The position numbers and the translations under genes were made by a program. The notes below the pieces were generated by a model. The model was not told the DNA's origin and ran no database searches. It saw only the letters and a program-made list of their open reading frames with translations. A stretch of 43,950 nucleotides of DNA. It comes from Terriglobales bacterium (lineage in GTDB: Bacteria > Acidobacteriota > Terriglobia > Terriglobales > Acidobacteriaceae). Every line of letters starts with the position of its first letter. Within the stretch, counting starts at the first letter, position 1. Below are positions 6,734 through 16,031 of this stretch, piece by piece. The DNA is taken from assembly GCA_025451215.1 (NCBI GenBank), contig JANWKU010000143.1, forward strand, positions 1 to 43,950, read 5' to 3'.

Positions 6734-6819
6734 TCCAATCAGGGTCCAATAAGGTTCCAAATCGTTACTTACGGCTCCAAAATGGGCTGTCGGTGCCGTC
6801 TAGTTTCAATTAGTTACGG
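6731..6819 (+). repeat. Long direct repeat, copy A (left flank of RHS cassette)
   Basis: It begins with three spaced words GGGTCCAAT, GGGTCCAAT and GGTTCCAAAT at an 11-base period (6731, 6742, 6753). It continues through GGGCTGTCGGTGCCGTCTAG and ends in TTTCAATTAGTTACGG (6804-6819). Copy B at 13256-13345 has the same order of words in the same orientation and almost the same length. The shared architecture was judged by eye; a pairwise alignment would give the exact identity. Confidence 0.75.
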
Positions 6820-7267
6820 ATTGTTGAGCCCCTTTCACGGCGGTAACCCGTACAAACACTAATCGCGCCAACCCATTCAGGGATTCCGGGCAGCGCGATT
6901 GCGGCGGCCACAATCCTTGGCCAACGGTTTCTGGGAATGAAATTTTTAAGTGACTACTGCGCTGAGAGCGGAAGCAGTCGCCTAACACGGGGAAAATAGG
7001 TTTGGCGGCAGTGGGTCAAGTCTGTTGGAGCGTTACGACTTCGGAACAGATTCGCGATGTTTACTGAGCCCAAGCATAAAAATGCTTCAGGCGTGGCTGC
7101 CGATGAAAAGCGATCTTGTCGCCTACAGGTAATCACTTATATTCCGCTTTTTGTAACAAGCCAAAAACCGTCTTAATTTTCAGCGTCCCAGGAACGATAG
7201 TGCTGCCCGGCTAATTCCCTTAGTTGAAATCATTTTGCCTTTAGTCGTTCTTAGCGGGGGATCCTGT

Positions 7268-8056
7268 ATGCAACGTTTGATATTGAATGTCCTGATTGCC
7301 TTTGGCCTGTTGTCTGCAGCCTCCGCCCAGACGGCAGTTATAGCCAGTGACTCGAAAGCTATAAGCCTCGCGAACAGTTCGGTTGCGGCGATGACCGACG
7401 GGGCATCTGTTGCCGACGCAACATTAAATGCGACGGTGACGCGGATCGAAGGTTCCGACTACGAGACCGGCACGGGAACGTTCTACGTGAAAGGCACGGA
7501 CGAGAGCCGCGTTGATCTCGACCTTGATGGCGGCATGAACAGCGAGGTTCGCACCACCTCGCAAAACAGTCCTGCGGGGCAATGGAAAAAGGGTGATCGC
7601 GCGGTCAAACCTTATGCTCAACACAACTGTTGGACGGATGCAGCGTGGTTCTTTCCTGCGCTATCGTCGCTGTCTCTTACTGGCAGCCCGAATTCCGTTT
7701 TTTCCTATATTGGGCATGAGCAGAGGAACGGCTTGTCGTTGGAGCATGTGCGTGAATTCCAGCGAATTGCGGGAGATTCTAAAACGGGTGTTCTCTCACG
7801 CCTCAGCACGATGGACTTTTACCTTGATCCCACATCATTTCTTCCTCTGATCGTCGACTTCAAACTGCACCCTGACAATGATCTGACGACGAACTTGCAA
7901 GCGGAAGTCCTTTTTTCAGACTACAAAGTCGTTAGTGGAGTAAACATTCCCTTTCACGTGCAACGCGTGGTCAACGGAACGGTCGATCTGGATGTTGTGA
8001 TAACCAACGCAACCATTAACACCGGCCTGTCCACCGCCGTCTTCAGTCTCCAATAG
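7268..8056 (+). CDS. Exported protein of unknown function, partner of RHS gene
   Basis: A 262-residue exported protein. The ATG at 7268 is preceded by a purine-rich GGGGGA and starts a signal peptide (MQRLILNVLIAFGLLSAASA-Q). The mature part is mostly beta strand, for example GTGTFYVKGTDESRVDLDL, then DFYLDPTSFLPLIVDFKLH and VVSGVNIPFHVQRVVNGT. The latter two phrases resemble LolA-like or TonB-box-adjacent secreted proteins that describe 'surrogate' half-barrels, but I cannot assign a family with confidence. It ends 17 bp before the RHS gene in the same direction, so the two are almost certainly cotranscribed. A role in export or anchoring of the RHS protein is inference from position only. 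Confidence 0.75.
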   Translation: MQRLILNVLIAFGLLSAASAQTAVIASDSKAISLANSSVAAMTDGASVADATLNATVTRIEGSDYETGTGTFYVKGTDESRVDLDLDGGMNSEVRTTSQNSPAGQWKKGDRAVKPYAQHNCWTDAAWFFPALSSLSLTGSPNSVFSYIGHEQRNGLSLEHVREFQRIAGDSKTGVLSRLSTMDFYLDPTSFLPLIVDFKLHPDNDLTTNLQAEVLFSDYKVVSGVNIPFHVQRVVNGTVDLDVVITNATINTGLSTAVFSLQ

Positions 8057-8073
8057 AAAGTAATGAGGCAAGA

Positions 8074-11000
8074 ATGAAAAGCATCCTGATGACGTGGTTG
8101 TCTCTTATGGCGTTACTGGCAATGCCCGTATTCGGTCAAGTCGCGACTGGTACGCCGCCTATGGGCAGCTTTGGTGGCGGCCCATTTGACATCATTAACT
8201 TAGGCAACCTTAACTCCCACTTCGCCATACCCGTCCGCCACAAAGCGGGCCGGCAAGTGCCGTTCGTGTATGACATTTCTTACGACAGCTCAATCTGGAC
8301 TCCGACCAACGTCAGTGGCGTCATAAAGTGGATGCCGTCTAGCTTTGGAAGTTATTGGGGTTGGCAGGGCCTTAGCTCGACGTCAGGTTCGGGTAGCTTA
8401 ACCTATTCGACAACCACCAATTCGGGATCCTGCGGACAGTTCGGCACCAACCACTGGAACTCAACTCAATATAGCAACTTCGTATATTCAGATGAGAGCG
8501 GCGCACACAGTTTCGGCGGATATTTTACTGTCTGGATTTCGACAGATGGGCCGCCAGGCACTTGTCCGCCTGCTGGCTCGCAACCAGCCACCGTATCAGG
8601 CGTTCCCGCGATCGATGGATCGGGCTTCACTCTTTATGCCCTTGCTACCGCTAGTAGCCTGTCTCAGACCATGACTTCTCGTACCGGCACGAGCTTCAGC
8701 GGAATTGGCGGGCAGTTCAATTCCATTGACGCTAACGGAAACCAGTTGAGCACCGCTAGCGGCGGCGTATTTACCGACACGCTGGGCCAAACCGCTCTCA
8801 CAGTCGCGGGCGCGCCTCCAAGCAATACAACGCTCAGTTACACAGCGCCCTCAGGTGCGACTGCTCAGTACACCGTTAGCTATGTCTCATACACCGTTAA
8901 GACAAACTTCGGTTGTGGAATCGGTGAATACAACGTCCCGGGAGTCTATTTGGTGGACAGGATCACCCTTCCCGATAATTCGTCTTATCAATTCAAGTAT
9001 GAAGAGACGCCTGGGGACAATGATCAGACGCACGTAACGGCCCGAATTGCAACAATCACTCTGCCTACCGGCGGAACGATCGCATACAGCTACACCGGAG
9101 GCAATAACGGAATTGTATGCGCGGATGGCAGTACCGCTGGATTGACTCGCACGTTGAATCCCGGTGGGCAGTGGACCTACACGCGAACGGGATCAGGCAA
9201 TCAATGGACAACCACAGTAACCACGCCTCCCGACCCGACCGTAGGAAATAAGACTGTTATCAATTTTGCAAAAGATAGCGGCACCACTTTCGACAGCAAC
9301 TTCTACGAAACTCAACGGCAGGTCTATCAAGACACCACTACGCTCCTGCTCACTACCATCAATTGCTGGAATGGCAACTTCACAAGTTGTTCGAGCCATG
9401 CGGTGTTTTCGCCCATTAGCCAGCTGGACGCTTATAAGCAATTGCCCAGCGGCACGCTCTCTTTGTCGGAGACTAAATACAACTTCGGCCTGGTTACAGA
9501 GGATAAAGAATTCGACTATGGAGTAACGCTGGGAAGCGCCCCTGCAACTTCTCCGGTAAACGATACGATAACCACCTACACTGCGCTGGGAAAGCCCTCC
9601 AGCGTGGTTGCCAAAGACGGAAGCGGCACCATTTTTTCCAACGCATCGTACGGCTATGACGAATCCGCCGTTCAAGCAACCAGCGGAACACCGCAACACG
9701 TGAGTGTGTCGGGTCCGCGTGGCAATCTCACCACGATCACAAGGACTGTGGCCGGCTCAAACGTGCTGACCCAGCACTTCAGTTATTACGACACCGGCAA
9801 TATTTATCAGGCAACCGATGTCAATAACGCGGTGACCGGCTACTCCTATGGGAATTGCGGAAACAGCTTTCTAACGCAGGTCAGTATGCCCTTGGGCCTC
9901 TCAACTTCCATGACCTGGAACTGCGCCGGAGGCGTCCAGACAGGTGCAACCGACTTAAACGGCCGCTCTACCAGCATAAATTACACAGACGCCCATTATT
10001 GGCGGCCCGCCAATTCTATTGATCAAGCGTCCAGTCAAACGAACTTCAGTTACAAGAATCCGCTCAAAACAGAAGTCTACATGAGCTTTAATGGAAATAC
10101 TTCCATAACGGATCAGCTCACGATGAACGATGGTCTAGGCAGGCTTGTAACTACTCAGAGGAGGCAGTCTCCCACATCGAACAATTACGATACTGTCGAA
10201 AATACTTATGACGCCCTGGGGAGGGTGTCCACGGTCACCATGCCCTATCAGGGTGCCGCATATCAATTGACATCAACAGCGCCGGTTACGAAGACTACCT
10301 ACGATGCTCTCAACCGCCCATTAGTCATTACCGATGGTGGACAGGGCACAGTGAGTTATTCCTACACCAACAATGATGTCCTTCAAGCCATTGGCCCAGC
10401 CCCCACCAATGAAAACACAAAAAGGAAACAAATGGAGTACGACGCGCTGGGGCGGCTAACTTCGGTGTGCGAAATTACCCTCGGCACGACCGCATATCCT
10501 GCGGGGACCTGCGGCCAGACCAATCAACAAACCGGCTACTGGACGAAATACACCTACGATGCTTTAGGAAATCTTAAGCAGGTCACGCAGAATGCTCAGA
10601 GCGCTTCGTCACAAATCCGAACGTACGCTTATGACATGTTGAGCAGGCTTACGTCGGAGACGAATCCAGAAGAGAACAACACGGCTACCGCCTACACCTA
10701 TGATTCTGCTAGCGCATGCGCGAGTTCGTTTAACAGCGGTTCTTACCCCGGCGACCTTATTGAGAAAGTTGATGCGGCAGGAAACGCCACTTGCTACGCC
10801 TATGACTCCTTACATCGGAACACGTACACAAATAATCCCAGCGGACCAAATGCCTCAACAACACCGATGAAGGTCTATTACTATGACGCCGGTCATTTTA
10901 ACGTTACAAGCAATGCTAAGGGGCAACTCGCTTCAGCGGGAACGTGCTCGAATCCGGCTTGCGCAGGATCTTGGATTACAGGAGAGGACTTCGGTTATTC

Positions 11001-12831
11001 CGCGACGGGCGATCTGACCGACGTATACCAGTTCACGCCGAGTTCCGGTGGAACCTATCATTCAACAGCAAGCTACTATCCAAACGGAGCTCTCCACACT
11101 TTGGTTGCTCCCGTCGGCTCCCCGACAATGACCTTTGCTGTAGACGGCGAAGGCCGCACCTCCACCGTTTCCGGCAGCAGTGGACAGAATCCGGTAACCG
11201 CGACTTCATACAACACAGCGGGCCAGGTAACCGGCGTAACATTCGGTTCGGGTGATGGCGATACCTACCAGTTCGATACGAATACCGGACGCATGAAGCA
11301 ATATCAATTTAAGATGGGATCGTTGACGGATACAGGAATTTTAGGCTGGAACGCGAACGGCTCACTGGGCAGCCTGGCAATCACCGACCAGATCAATCCC
11401 GCGAACACTCAGACCTGCACCTACGCCCATGATGATATGTCCCGGATTGCAAGCTCTCATTGCGGTTCGACCTGGAGTCAGGACTTTACCTATGATCCGT
11501 TCGGGAATTTAACCAAGGCTGGCTCGATTGCATGGAATCCCCTTTACGACACTGCGAAGAATCGCTATACGCTTGGCGGAACCAGCTACGATGCGAACGG
11601 CGATCTGCTGACTGATACTTTCCATACGTTCGGGTACGACGCAGACGGGAATGTCATCAGCTTTGACGGCACCAGCATCGTTTATGACGCGCTGAATCGG
11701 ATGGTGGAGCGAGGCGGTATTGCTCTCTTGATGGGGCCCGTGAGCAGCAAGCCCCTGGCGACCATGGCAGGACAGACGGTGAACGAGCGGTTTTTGCCGC
11801 TGCCGGGTGGGGCGATGATGCGGTCCTCGTACGGATACCGGCACGGGGACTGGCTGGGAAGCGCACGGCTGCTCACCAGCTTCACCGGTTCCCTGCAAAC
11901 GGATGTCGCGTATGCTCCCTTTGGAGAGAACTATGCGGCAGCGGGCCCGGTGCTCGATCTCGGCTTCACCCAGGGGGCTACAGATAGCTTGGGGCAGTTG
12001 CTGGGGCCAAATGAGTTTGACTTCGACTTCCGTAAGTACAATTCCACCCAAGGGCGCTGGTTGACACCAGACCCGGCGGGCATGGCGGCGGCAGACCCCA
12101 CTAACCCGCAAAGCTGGAACCGCTACGCCTATGTCATGAACTATCCGCTGGCGATGGTTGATCCGTTGGGCCTATTCACAACCTCACCATGTCCTATCAT
12201 GACAATTCGCACGGGCGGAATGTGCGCGAACATAAGCGAAATTTTAATTCCTGGCTGCTATGTGAATTTGCTATATGAGGGCGGGTTTGGGGGAATCGGT
12301 TGCGGGTCATTATATTATGGCCCGCCAAATACCGATAGTTCTGCCGGGGGCGGATCCTCCGCGCCCATCAACACAGTGGATGGAATTCTTCGAGGAAACA
12401 ATCCTTGTTCAACCTTCTTCAACAGCATGGCTGTTGACTTTACGGGGTCGAATGAGCCTGTTTCCGCACCGGATATGTTTCAATCGGACAATATTAGATT
12501 CTCGAATAATGCAGACTTCACGCTTTATGCAGCGAATACATCACAAGGGACAGGTGCAGGTTCCAGAATCAATGTAAATATCAATAGCCCATGGACCTTT
12601 TCAGTCAGATCAGGAGTGAACGGGCCGCCGCTCTTATATCACGTTGGGCCGTTCCTCTCATCTACTCTTCAAGGGCAAACTGTAGAACTAATGCATGAGT
12701 TTGCGCACAACATTAATTCTATGAATTCTCAGGTATTCCCACCTGATGATGGTATCCCGACACAGTCGTTTGCGAATACAAACACGATAGTCACTAATTG
12801 TGCGGCTACAATTCAAAGCGTTACTCAATAG
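8074..12831 (+). CDS. RHS/YD-repeat protein with zincin-like C-terminal tip
   Basis: A 1585-residue exported RHS protein. GAGG precedes the ATG, and a signal peptide follows (MKSILMTWLSLMALLAMPVFG). The N-terminal part has the acidobacterial-type opening PPMGSFGGGPFDIINLGNLN. YD/RHS repeats (YDALGRVSTV, YDALNRPLVI, YDALGNLKQV, YDPFGNLTKA and others) run from about residue 600 to 1210. The RHS core motif (FDFRKYNSTQGRWLTPDP) is followed by NRYAYVMNYPLAMVDPLGLF at about residue 1365. The remaining 220 residues are the variable tip, which carries MHEFAHN at about residue 1540, an HExxH zinc-metallopeptidase motif. RHS proteins build a shell around a C-terminal effector; a protease effector is inferred here. 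No VgrG, PAAR or type VI genes are nearby, and the signal peptide suggests Sec export. Confidence 0.93.
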   Translation: MKSILMTWLSLMALLAMPVFGQVATGTPPMGSFGGGPFDIINLGNLNSHFAIPVRHKAGRQVPFVYDISYDSSIWTPTNVSGVIKWMPSSFGSYWGWQGLSSTSGSGSLTYSTTTNSGSCGQFGTNHWNSTQYSNFVYSDESGAHSFGGYFTVWISTDGPPGTCPPAGSQPATVSGVPAIDGSGFTLYALATASSLSQTMTSRTGTSFSGIGGQFNSIDANGNQLSTASGGVFTDTLGQTALTVAGAPPSNTTLSYTAPSGATAQYTVSYVSYTVKTNFGCGIGEYNVPGVYLVDRITLPDNSSYQFKYEETPGDNDQTHVTARIATITLPTGGTIAYSYTGGNNGIVCADGSTAGLTRTLNPGGQWTYTRTGSGNQWTTTVTTPPDPTVGNKTVINFAKDSGTTFDSNFYETQRQVYQDTTTLLLTTINCWNGNFTSCSSHAVFSPISQLDAYKQLPSGTLSLSETKYNFGLVTEDKEFDYGVTLGSAPATSPVNDTITTYTALGKPSSVVAKDGSGTIFSNASYGYDESAVQATSGTPQHVSVSGPRGNLTTITRTVAGSNVLTQHFSYYDTGNIYQATDVNNAVTGYSYGNCGNSFLTQVSMPLGLSTSMTWNCAGGVQTGATDLNGRSTSINYTDAHYWRPANSIDQASSQTNFSYKNPLKTEVYMSFNGNTSITDQLTMNDGLGRLVTTQRRQSPTSNNYDTVENTYDALGRVSTVTMPYQGAAYQLTSTAPVTKTTYDALNRPLVITDGGQGTVSYSYTNNDVLQAIGPAPTNENTKRKQMEYDALGRLTSVCEITLGTTAYPAGTCGQTNQQTGYWTKYTYDALGNLKQVTQNAQSASSQIRTYAYDMLSRLTSETNPEENNTATAYTYDSASACASSFNSGSYPGDLIEKVDAAGNATCYAYDSLHRNTYTNNPSGPNASTTPMKVYYYDAGHFNVTSNAKGQLASAGTCSNPACAGSWITGEDFGYSATGDLTDVYQFTPSSGGTYHSTASYYPNGALHTLVAPVGSPTMTFAVDGEGRTSTVSGSSGQNPVTATSYNTAGQVTGVTFGSGDGDTYQFDTNTGRMKQYQFKMGSLTDTGILGWNANGSLGSLAITDQINPANTQTCTYAHDDMSRIASSHCGSTWSQDFTYDPFGNLTKAGSIAWNPLYDTAKNRYTLGGTSYDANGDLLTDTFHTFGYDADGNVISFDGTSIVYDALNRMVERGGIALLMGPVSSKPLATMAGQTVNERFLPLPGGAMMRSSYGYRHGDWLGSARLLTSFTGSLQTDVAYAPFGENYAAAGPVLDLGFTQGATDSLGQLLGPNEFDFDFRKYNSTQGRWLTPDPAGMAAADPTNPQSWNRYAYVMNYPLAMVDPLGLFTTSPCPIMTIRTGGMCANISEILIPGCYVNLLYEGGFGGIGCGSLYYGPPNTDSSAGGGSSAPINTVDGILRGNNPCSTFFNSMAVDFTGSNEPVSAPDMFQSDNIRFSNNADFTLYAANTSQGTGAGSRINVNINSPWTFSVRSGVNGPPLLYHVGPFLSSTLQGQTVELMHEFAHNINSMNSQVFPPDDGIPTQSFANTNTIVTNCAATIQSVTQ

Positions 12832-12844
12832 GGAGAATTTTTGT

Positions 12845-13177
12845 ATGCGTTGTGCGAGACGTGCGTGTATGGTCCTTCTTCTCATAAGTGTTTCAGCACT
12901 TTCATGCACTTCAACCGAGACAATTGTGGTCAAGAAAAGCTCGGTAGAAAAGGACGTTATTACAGTCGATGGAGGGATTGATGGAAAGTCAGTCCAGTTA
13001 ATGTGCTTCATGTCTGTGAAAAATTGTCGAGAAATTCCAGATGGGGTTTACTCGTTTATTAGAGTGACACCGGGCAAAGGAATTTACACTGATTGCCCGA
13101 ACATTGATATCTACGTGAAAGATTCGAACGATAAAAAAACAGAGCAAGTGAGCGAATACTGTCTGTTGGGGAACTAG
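12845..13177 (+). CDS. Small lipoprotein after the RHS gene, candidate immunity protein
   Basis: A 110-residue protein. The ATG at 12845 has GGGAGAA nine bases upstream and lies 13 bp after the RHS stop. The N-terminus MRCARRACMVLLLISVSALSC has a lipobox (SALS-C), so it should be lipid-anchored with the rest in the periplasm. The mature part has strands such as ETIVVKKSSVEKDVITVDGG and four cysteines (CFMSVKNC, DC, YC) that could form two disulfides. Polymorphic toxin genes are usually followed directly by the gene for their immunity protein; the position and tight spacing fit this, but nothing in the sequence itself shows inhibition. It could also be an accessory surface lipoprotein. Confidence 0.7.
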   Translation: MRCARRACMVLLLISVSALSCTSTETIVVKKSSVEKDVITVDGGIDGKSVQLMCFMSVKNCREIPDGVYSFIRVTPGKGIYTDCPNIDIYVKDSNDKKTEQVSEYCLLGN

Positions 13178-13255
13178 TCTTGGGGAACTAGTCAAGGCTT
13201 CAGTGGCCGGGCGGCCTCATTTATTGGCGGGCGGGTGGCCCTCGATAAGTCATCT

Positions 13256-13345
13256 GGGTCCAATAAGGGTCCAATAACAGTTCCTGTGAGTTCCGCGTGA
13301 CGCTAAAACGGGCTGTCAGTGCCGTCTAGTATCAATCGGTTACGG
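13256..13345 (+). repeat. Long direct repeat, copy B (right flank of RHS cassette)
   Basis: It opens with GGGTCCAATAA twice in tandem (13256, 13267), passes through GGGCTGTCAGTGCCGTCTAG and ends ATCAATCGGTTACGG. It has the same orientation, word order and length (90 against 89 bp) as copy A at 6731-6819. It starts 78 bp after the lipoprotein stop codon. Confidence 0.75.
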
Positions 13346-13391
13346 TTGCGAGAAAGCTTGACACGGCAGATGTCATTCGTCTGTCCGATCA

Positions 13392-13469
13392 CTGTCCAAT
13401 AGGGGTTTCTCAGGGCTCCAAAACCGTTTTTGAGTGCCGTCTGTGCCGTTCAATTTCAATTAGTTACGG
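13392..13469 (+). repeat. Degenerate repeat, copy C
   Basis: It starts CTGTCCAATAGGGG, includes GGGCTCCAAAAC and GTGCCGTCTGTGCCG, and ends TTTCAATTAGTTACGG, which is identical over 16 bases to the end of copy A. It is followed by TGTCACGGCAG, similar to the bases that follow copies A and B at a comparable distance. A further fragment (CAGTTTCAATAACTTACGC) occurs at 13761-13779. Confidence 0.65.
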
Positions 13470-13848
13470 TTTCATTTTGCCCTGTCACGGCAGCCACCTT
13501 CCAACGAGCGAAAACAGGAATATTTCTTAACCTGGCCTGTATTCATGTCGAAAGGGAATCGTCGGTTGACCTATTTCTTCTTGCAAGTTTCCGAGGTTTT
13601 CGTAGACTCGTGTACAGCCGACTCGGAATCGTGGAGCGAGTGACGAGTGAGAATAGGCAGCAATCTCGCGCAGTTTTCTCTTGAATCGCGCGAATATTTT
13701 TGTACACTTTTTGTACAACCGACCGGTTATTGTGCCCCATTTGGGCATTGTGGCCGAACGCAGTTTCAATAACTTACGCTGTATCAACATGGGGATGTGT
13801 TCCGATCCCGACTAGCTCCACCAAATTTTCGCATTTATTGAACCAGGG
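13470..13848. other. Gene-free stretch with inverted repeat
   Basis: No supported gene. Frames on both strands lack ribosome binding sites and have unlikely composition. It holds the inverted repeat TTGTACA (13700-13706) and TGTACAA (13712-13718). The phrase TGTACAACCGAC after it resembles TGTACAGCCGAC near 13611, so this too looks like diverged repeat DNA. Confidence 0.5.
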
Positions 13849-14031
13849 CTAGCAGTCTTCTACTTTCCAATATCCTTCGCGGTGATAGCCGATTTGTAAG
13901 ACGCGGTTTTTCGGATCATGCCGTTTTCCGCATCTCGGGCAGGGCGTGTAGCGGCTCCAGGCGGTACCGCGCTGATCGTAGTTTTCCGACACAGCGAAGG
14001 TCATTCCACAACTGCAAGGAATGAGAAACAT
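13849..14031 (-). CDS. Small zinc-ribbon protein downstream of typA
   Basis: About 60 residues starting MFLIPCSCGMTFAVSENYD and ending with a second metal pair, PCPRCGK, then GYHREGYWKVEDC. CxC plus CxxC suggests a zinc ribbon. I chose the ATG at 14031; a longer frame runs upstream to 14271 but would overlap the 3' end of typA and encode an improbable Arg/Ser-rich extension. There is no strong ribosome binding site. It is in the same direction as typA, 136 bp downstream. The function is unknown. Confidence 0.6.
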   Translation of the reverse strand: MFLIPCSCGMTFAVSENYDQRGTAWSRYTPCPRCGKRHDPKNRVLQIGYHREGYWKVEDC

Positions 14032-14167
14032 TTTGAGGTTCTTCGGTTCGGGCTCGACACCTTGTCCCGCAATTACATTCTTCGTTCCAGGGCGCGCCTT
14101 TTTTGATCCGGGCTGGATCTGACAGGTCTTCGGGGAATGCGGAATTGGGTTTTTTGACGCTGACGAT

Positions 14168-15991
14168 CTACGCCTCCTCCACCGCGACCACAGTATTCCT
14201 CTTCCGCTTATTCGCCTGAAGGACTTTCTTGCGCAGCCGCAATGATTTAGGGGTGACTTCCACAAACTCATCGTCGGCGATGAACTCGATGGCCTGCTCC
14301 AGATTCAAATTTCGGAAGGGAACCAGCCGGATAGCCATGTCGGAAGTGGAAGACCGCATGTTGGTGAGCTTTTTTTCGCGGACGACGTTTACATCGAGGT
14401 CGTTGTCCTTGGCGTTTTCGCCGACGATCATTCCTTCATAAACATCAATCGTGGGGCCAACAAACAACTCTCCGCGTTCCTGAAGGTTGTAAAGCGCGTA
14501 AGGAGTGGTCACTCCGTCGCGGTCCGATACGAGCGCCCCCGTCAGTCGGTGGGGAATCTCTCCCTGCCATTCAATGTATCCGTCAAAGAGTGAATTCATG
14601 ACGATAGTGCCGCGCGTATCGGTCAGCAATTGGCTGCGCAGACCGATAAGTCCGCGGCTGGGCACTCGGAATTCAATGCGCACGCGGCCATATCCGTGGT
14701 TGTGCATGTTGACGACTTCGCTCTTGCGCACGCCGAGTTGCTCCATAACGACGCCCACAAATTCTTCCGGGACGTCCACGGTAAGCTTTTCGATGGGCTC
14801 CATGAGTTTGCCGTCAACTCTCTTGGTAACAATCTCAGGCTTGCCGACCATCAACTCGTAGCCTTCGCGCCGCATCATTTCGATCAGGATGGAGAGCTGC
14901 AATTCGCCGCGGCCCATGACCACAAAGGAATCCGTGCTGTCGGTTTCTTCCACGCGCAGGGAAACATTTGTCAGCAGTTCCTTCTGTAGGCGATCGCGAA
15001 GGTTGCGCGACGTAACAAAGCTGCCTTCGCGTCCTGCAAACGGAGAAGTATTGACGGTGAACATCATCGCAATGGTCGGCTCGTCAATGGTGATGGGCGG
15101 AAGCGGCGCGGGGTTCTCAGCTTCAGTAATGGTTTCGCCGATTGTGATTCCTTCGACGCCAGCGACCGCGATAATGTCGCCAAGCGTGGTCTCGGTAATG
15201 TCTGTTCTCTTCAGACCGGAGAAAGAAAACAATTTCGTGATCTTCGTCTTGTGCAGTGAACCATCCAGCTTTGCAATAGCAACGTCTTCTCCAGTGCGCA
15301 TGGTTCCGTTAAAAACGCGGGCAATGGCAAGGCGTCCGAGGTAATCGCTGTAATCCAGGTTCGCAACAAGAATCTGTAAAGCGCCGGCAGGATCTCCCTT
15401 GGGATGAGGAATAGTCTTCACAATGGCTTCGAAGAGCGGTTGCAAGTTCTCACCGCCGCCTTTGATGTCCGTGGAAGCTGTGCCCAGCTTGGCATTGGTA
15501 TAGAGAACGGGGAAATCAATCTGGTCTTCCTTAGCATCCAGATCAATGAATAGATCGTAAACTTCGTTGACCACTTCCTGCGGACGCGCATCCGCGCGGT
15601 CAATCTTGTTGATCACGAGGATCGGCGGTAGATTTGCTTCTAGCGCTTTGCTCAACACATACCGCGTCTGCGGCAACGGGCCTTCGCTGGCATCCACCAG
15701 AAGCATGACGCCATCCACCATTTTGAGCGCACGTTCTACCTCGCCGCCAAAGTCGCTGTGGCCGGGAGTGTCCACGATATTGATTTTTACGTCGTGATAA
15801 TGCACAGCGGTGTTCTTGGCCAGAATGGTGATGCCACGCTCGCGCTCCAGATCATTGGAGTCCATCACGCGTTCAATGACGTGTTCATTGGAGCGGAACG
15901 TTCCGCTCTGGCGCAGCATGGCGTCCACCAGCGTGGTTTTGCCGTGATCAACGTGGGCGATAATAGCGATATTGCGGATACTTGAGCTCAA
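14168..15991 (-). CDS. typA: TypA/BipA ribosome-associated GTPase
   Basis: A translational GTPase of 607 residues, the normal length of the TypA/BipA family. The GTPase motifs are all present: G1 AHVDHGKTT (residues 12-20), switch I/G2 in the stretch ending RGITI, G3 DTPGH, G4 NKIDRAD. They are followed by a beta-barrel domain II, EF-G-like domains III and V ([20 protein letters not shown]) and the TypA-specific C-terminal domain. The family binds the 70S ribosome in the EF-G site, helps late 50S assembly and supports growth under stress and cold. The gene stands on the minus strand with the methyltransferase gene 40 bp upstream and the zinc-ribbon gene downstream. It uses an ordinary ATG start. 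Confidence 0.97.
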   Translation of the reverse strand: MSSSIRNIAIIAHVDHGKTTLVDAMLRQSGTFRSNEHVIERVMDSNDLERERGITILAKNTAVHYHDVKINIVDTPGHSDFGGEVERALKMVDGVMLLVDASEGPLPQTRYVLSKALEANLPPILVINKIDRADARPQEVVNEVYDLFIDLDAKEDQIDFPVLYTNAKLGTASTDIKGGGENLQPLFEAIVKTIPHPKGDPAGALQILVANLDYSDYLGRLAIARVFNGTMRTGEDVAIAKLDGSLHKTKITKLFSFSGLKRTDITETTLGDIIAVAGVEGITIGETITEAENPAPLPPITIDEPTIAMMFTVNTSPFAGREGSFVTSRNLRDRLQKELLTNVSLRVEETDSTDSFVVMGRGELQLSILIEMMRREGYELMVGKPEIVTKRVDGKLMEPIEKLTVDVPEEFVGVVMEQLGVRKSEVVNMHNHGYGRVRIEFRVPSRGLIGLRSQLLTDTRGTIVMNSLFDGYIEWQGEIPHRLTGALVSDRDGVTTPYALYNLQERGELFVGPTIDVYEGMIVGENAKDNDLDVNVVREKKLTNMRSSTSDMAIRLVPFRNLNLEQAIEFIADDEFVEVTPKSLRLRKKVLQANKRKRNTVVAVEEA

Positions 15992-16031
15992 AAAGGGGTT
16001 CCTTCCAAGTTAGGTGCCTACTACCACTTTA

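Larger units (their letters stand above)
6352..7267. other. Gene-free region before the RHS cassette
   Basis: About 900 bp with no convincing gene on either strand. Short frames here lack ribosome binding sites and protein-like composition. It holds a perfect palindrome (6537-6562), a hairpin (6705-6733), the first copy of a long direct repeat (6731-6819) and an AT-rich run near 6680-6704. The part from 6820 to 7267 shows nothing I can name and includes the unplaced promoter of the RHS unit. Confidence 0.6.

Noticed and set aside
6352-7267. tRNA gene or attachment site in the long gene-free region
   Set aside because: I looked for a cloverleaf with a GGTTC-type T arm and a CCA end and found none that folds.
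11509-12111. 200-codon frame antisense to the RHS gene
   Set aside because: Lies wholly within RHS core coding sequence and has no plausible fold or ribosome binding site.
13430-13790. Short frames on both strands in the right flank of the cassette
   Set aside because: They run through the repeat copies, have no ribosome binding sites and look like non-coding DNA.
14106-14130. Hairpin GATCC-GGGCT-GGATC as terminator of typA
   Set aside because: The T run lies on the wrong side for minus-strand transcription, so it cannot be an intrinsic terminator for typA.
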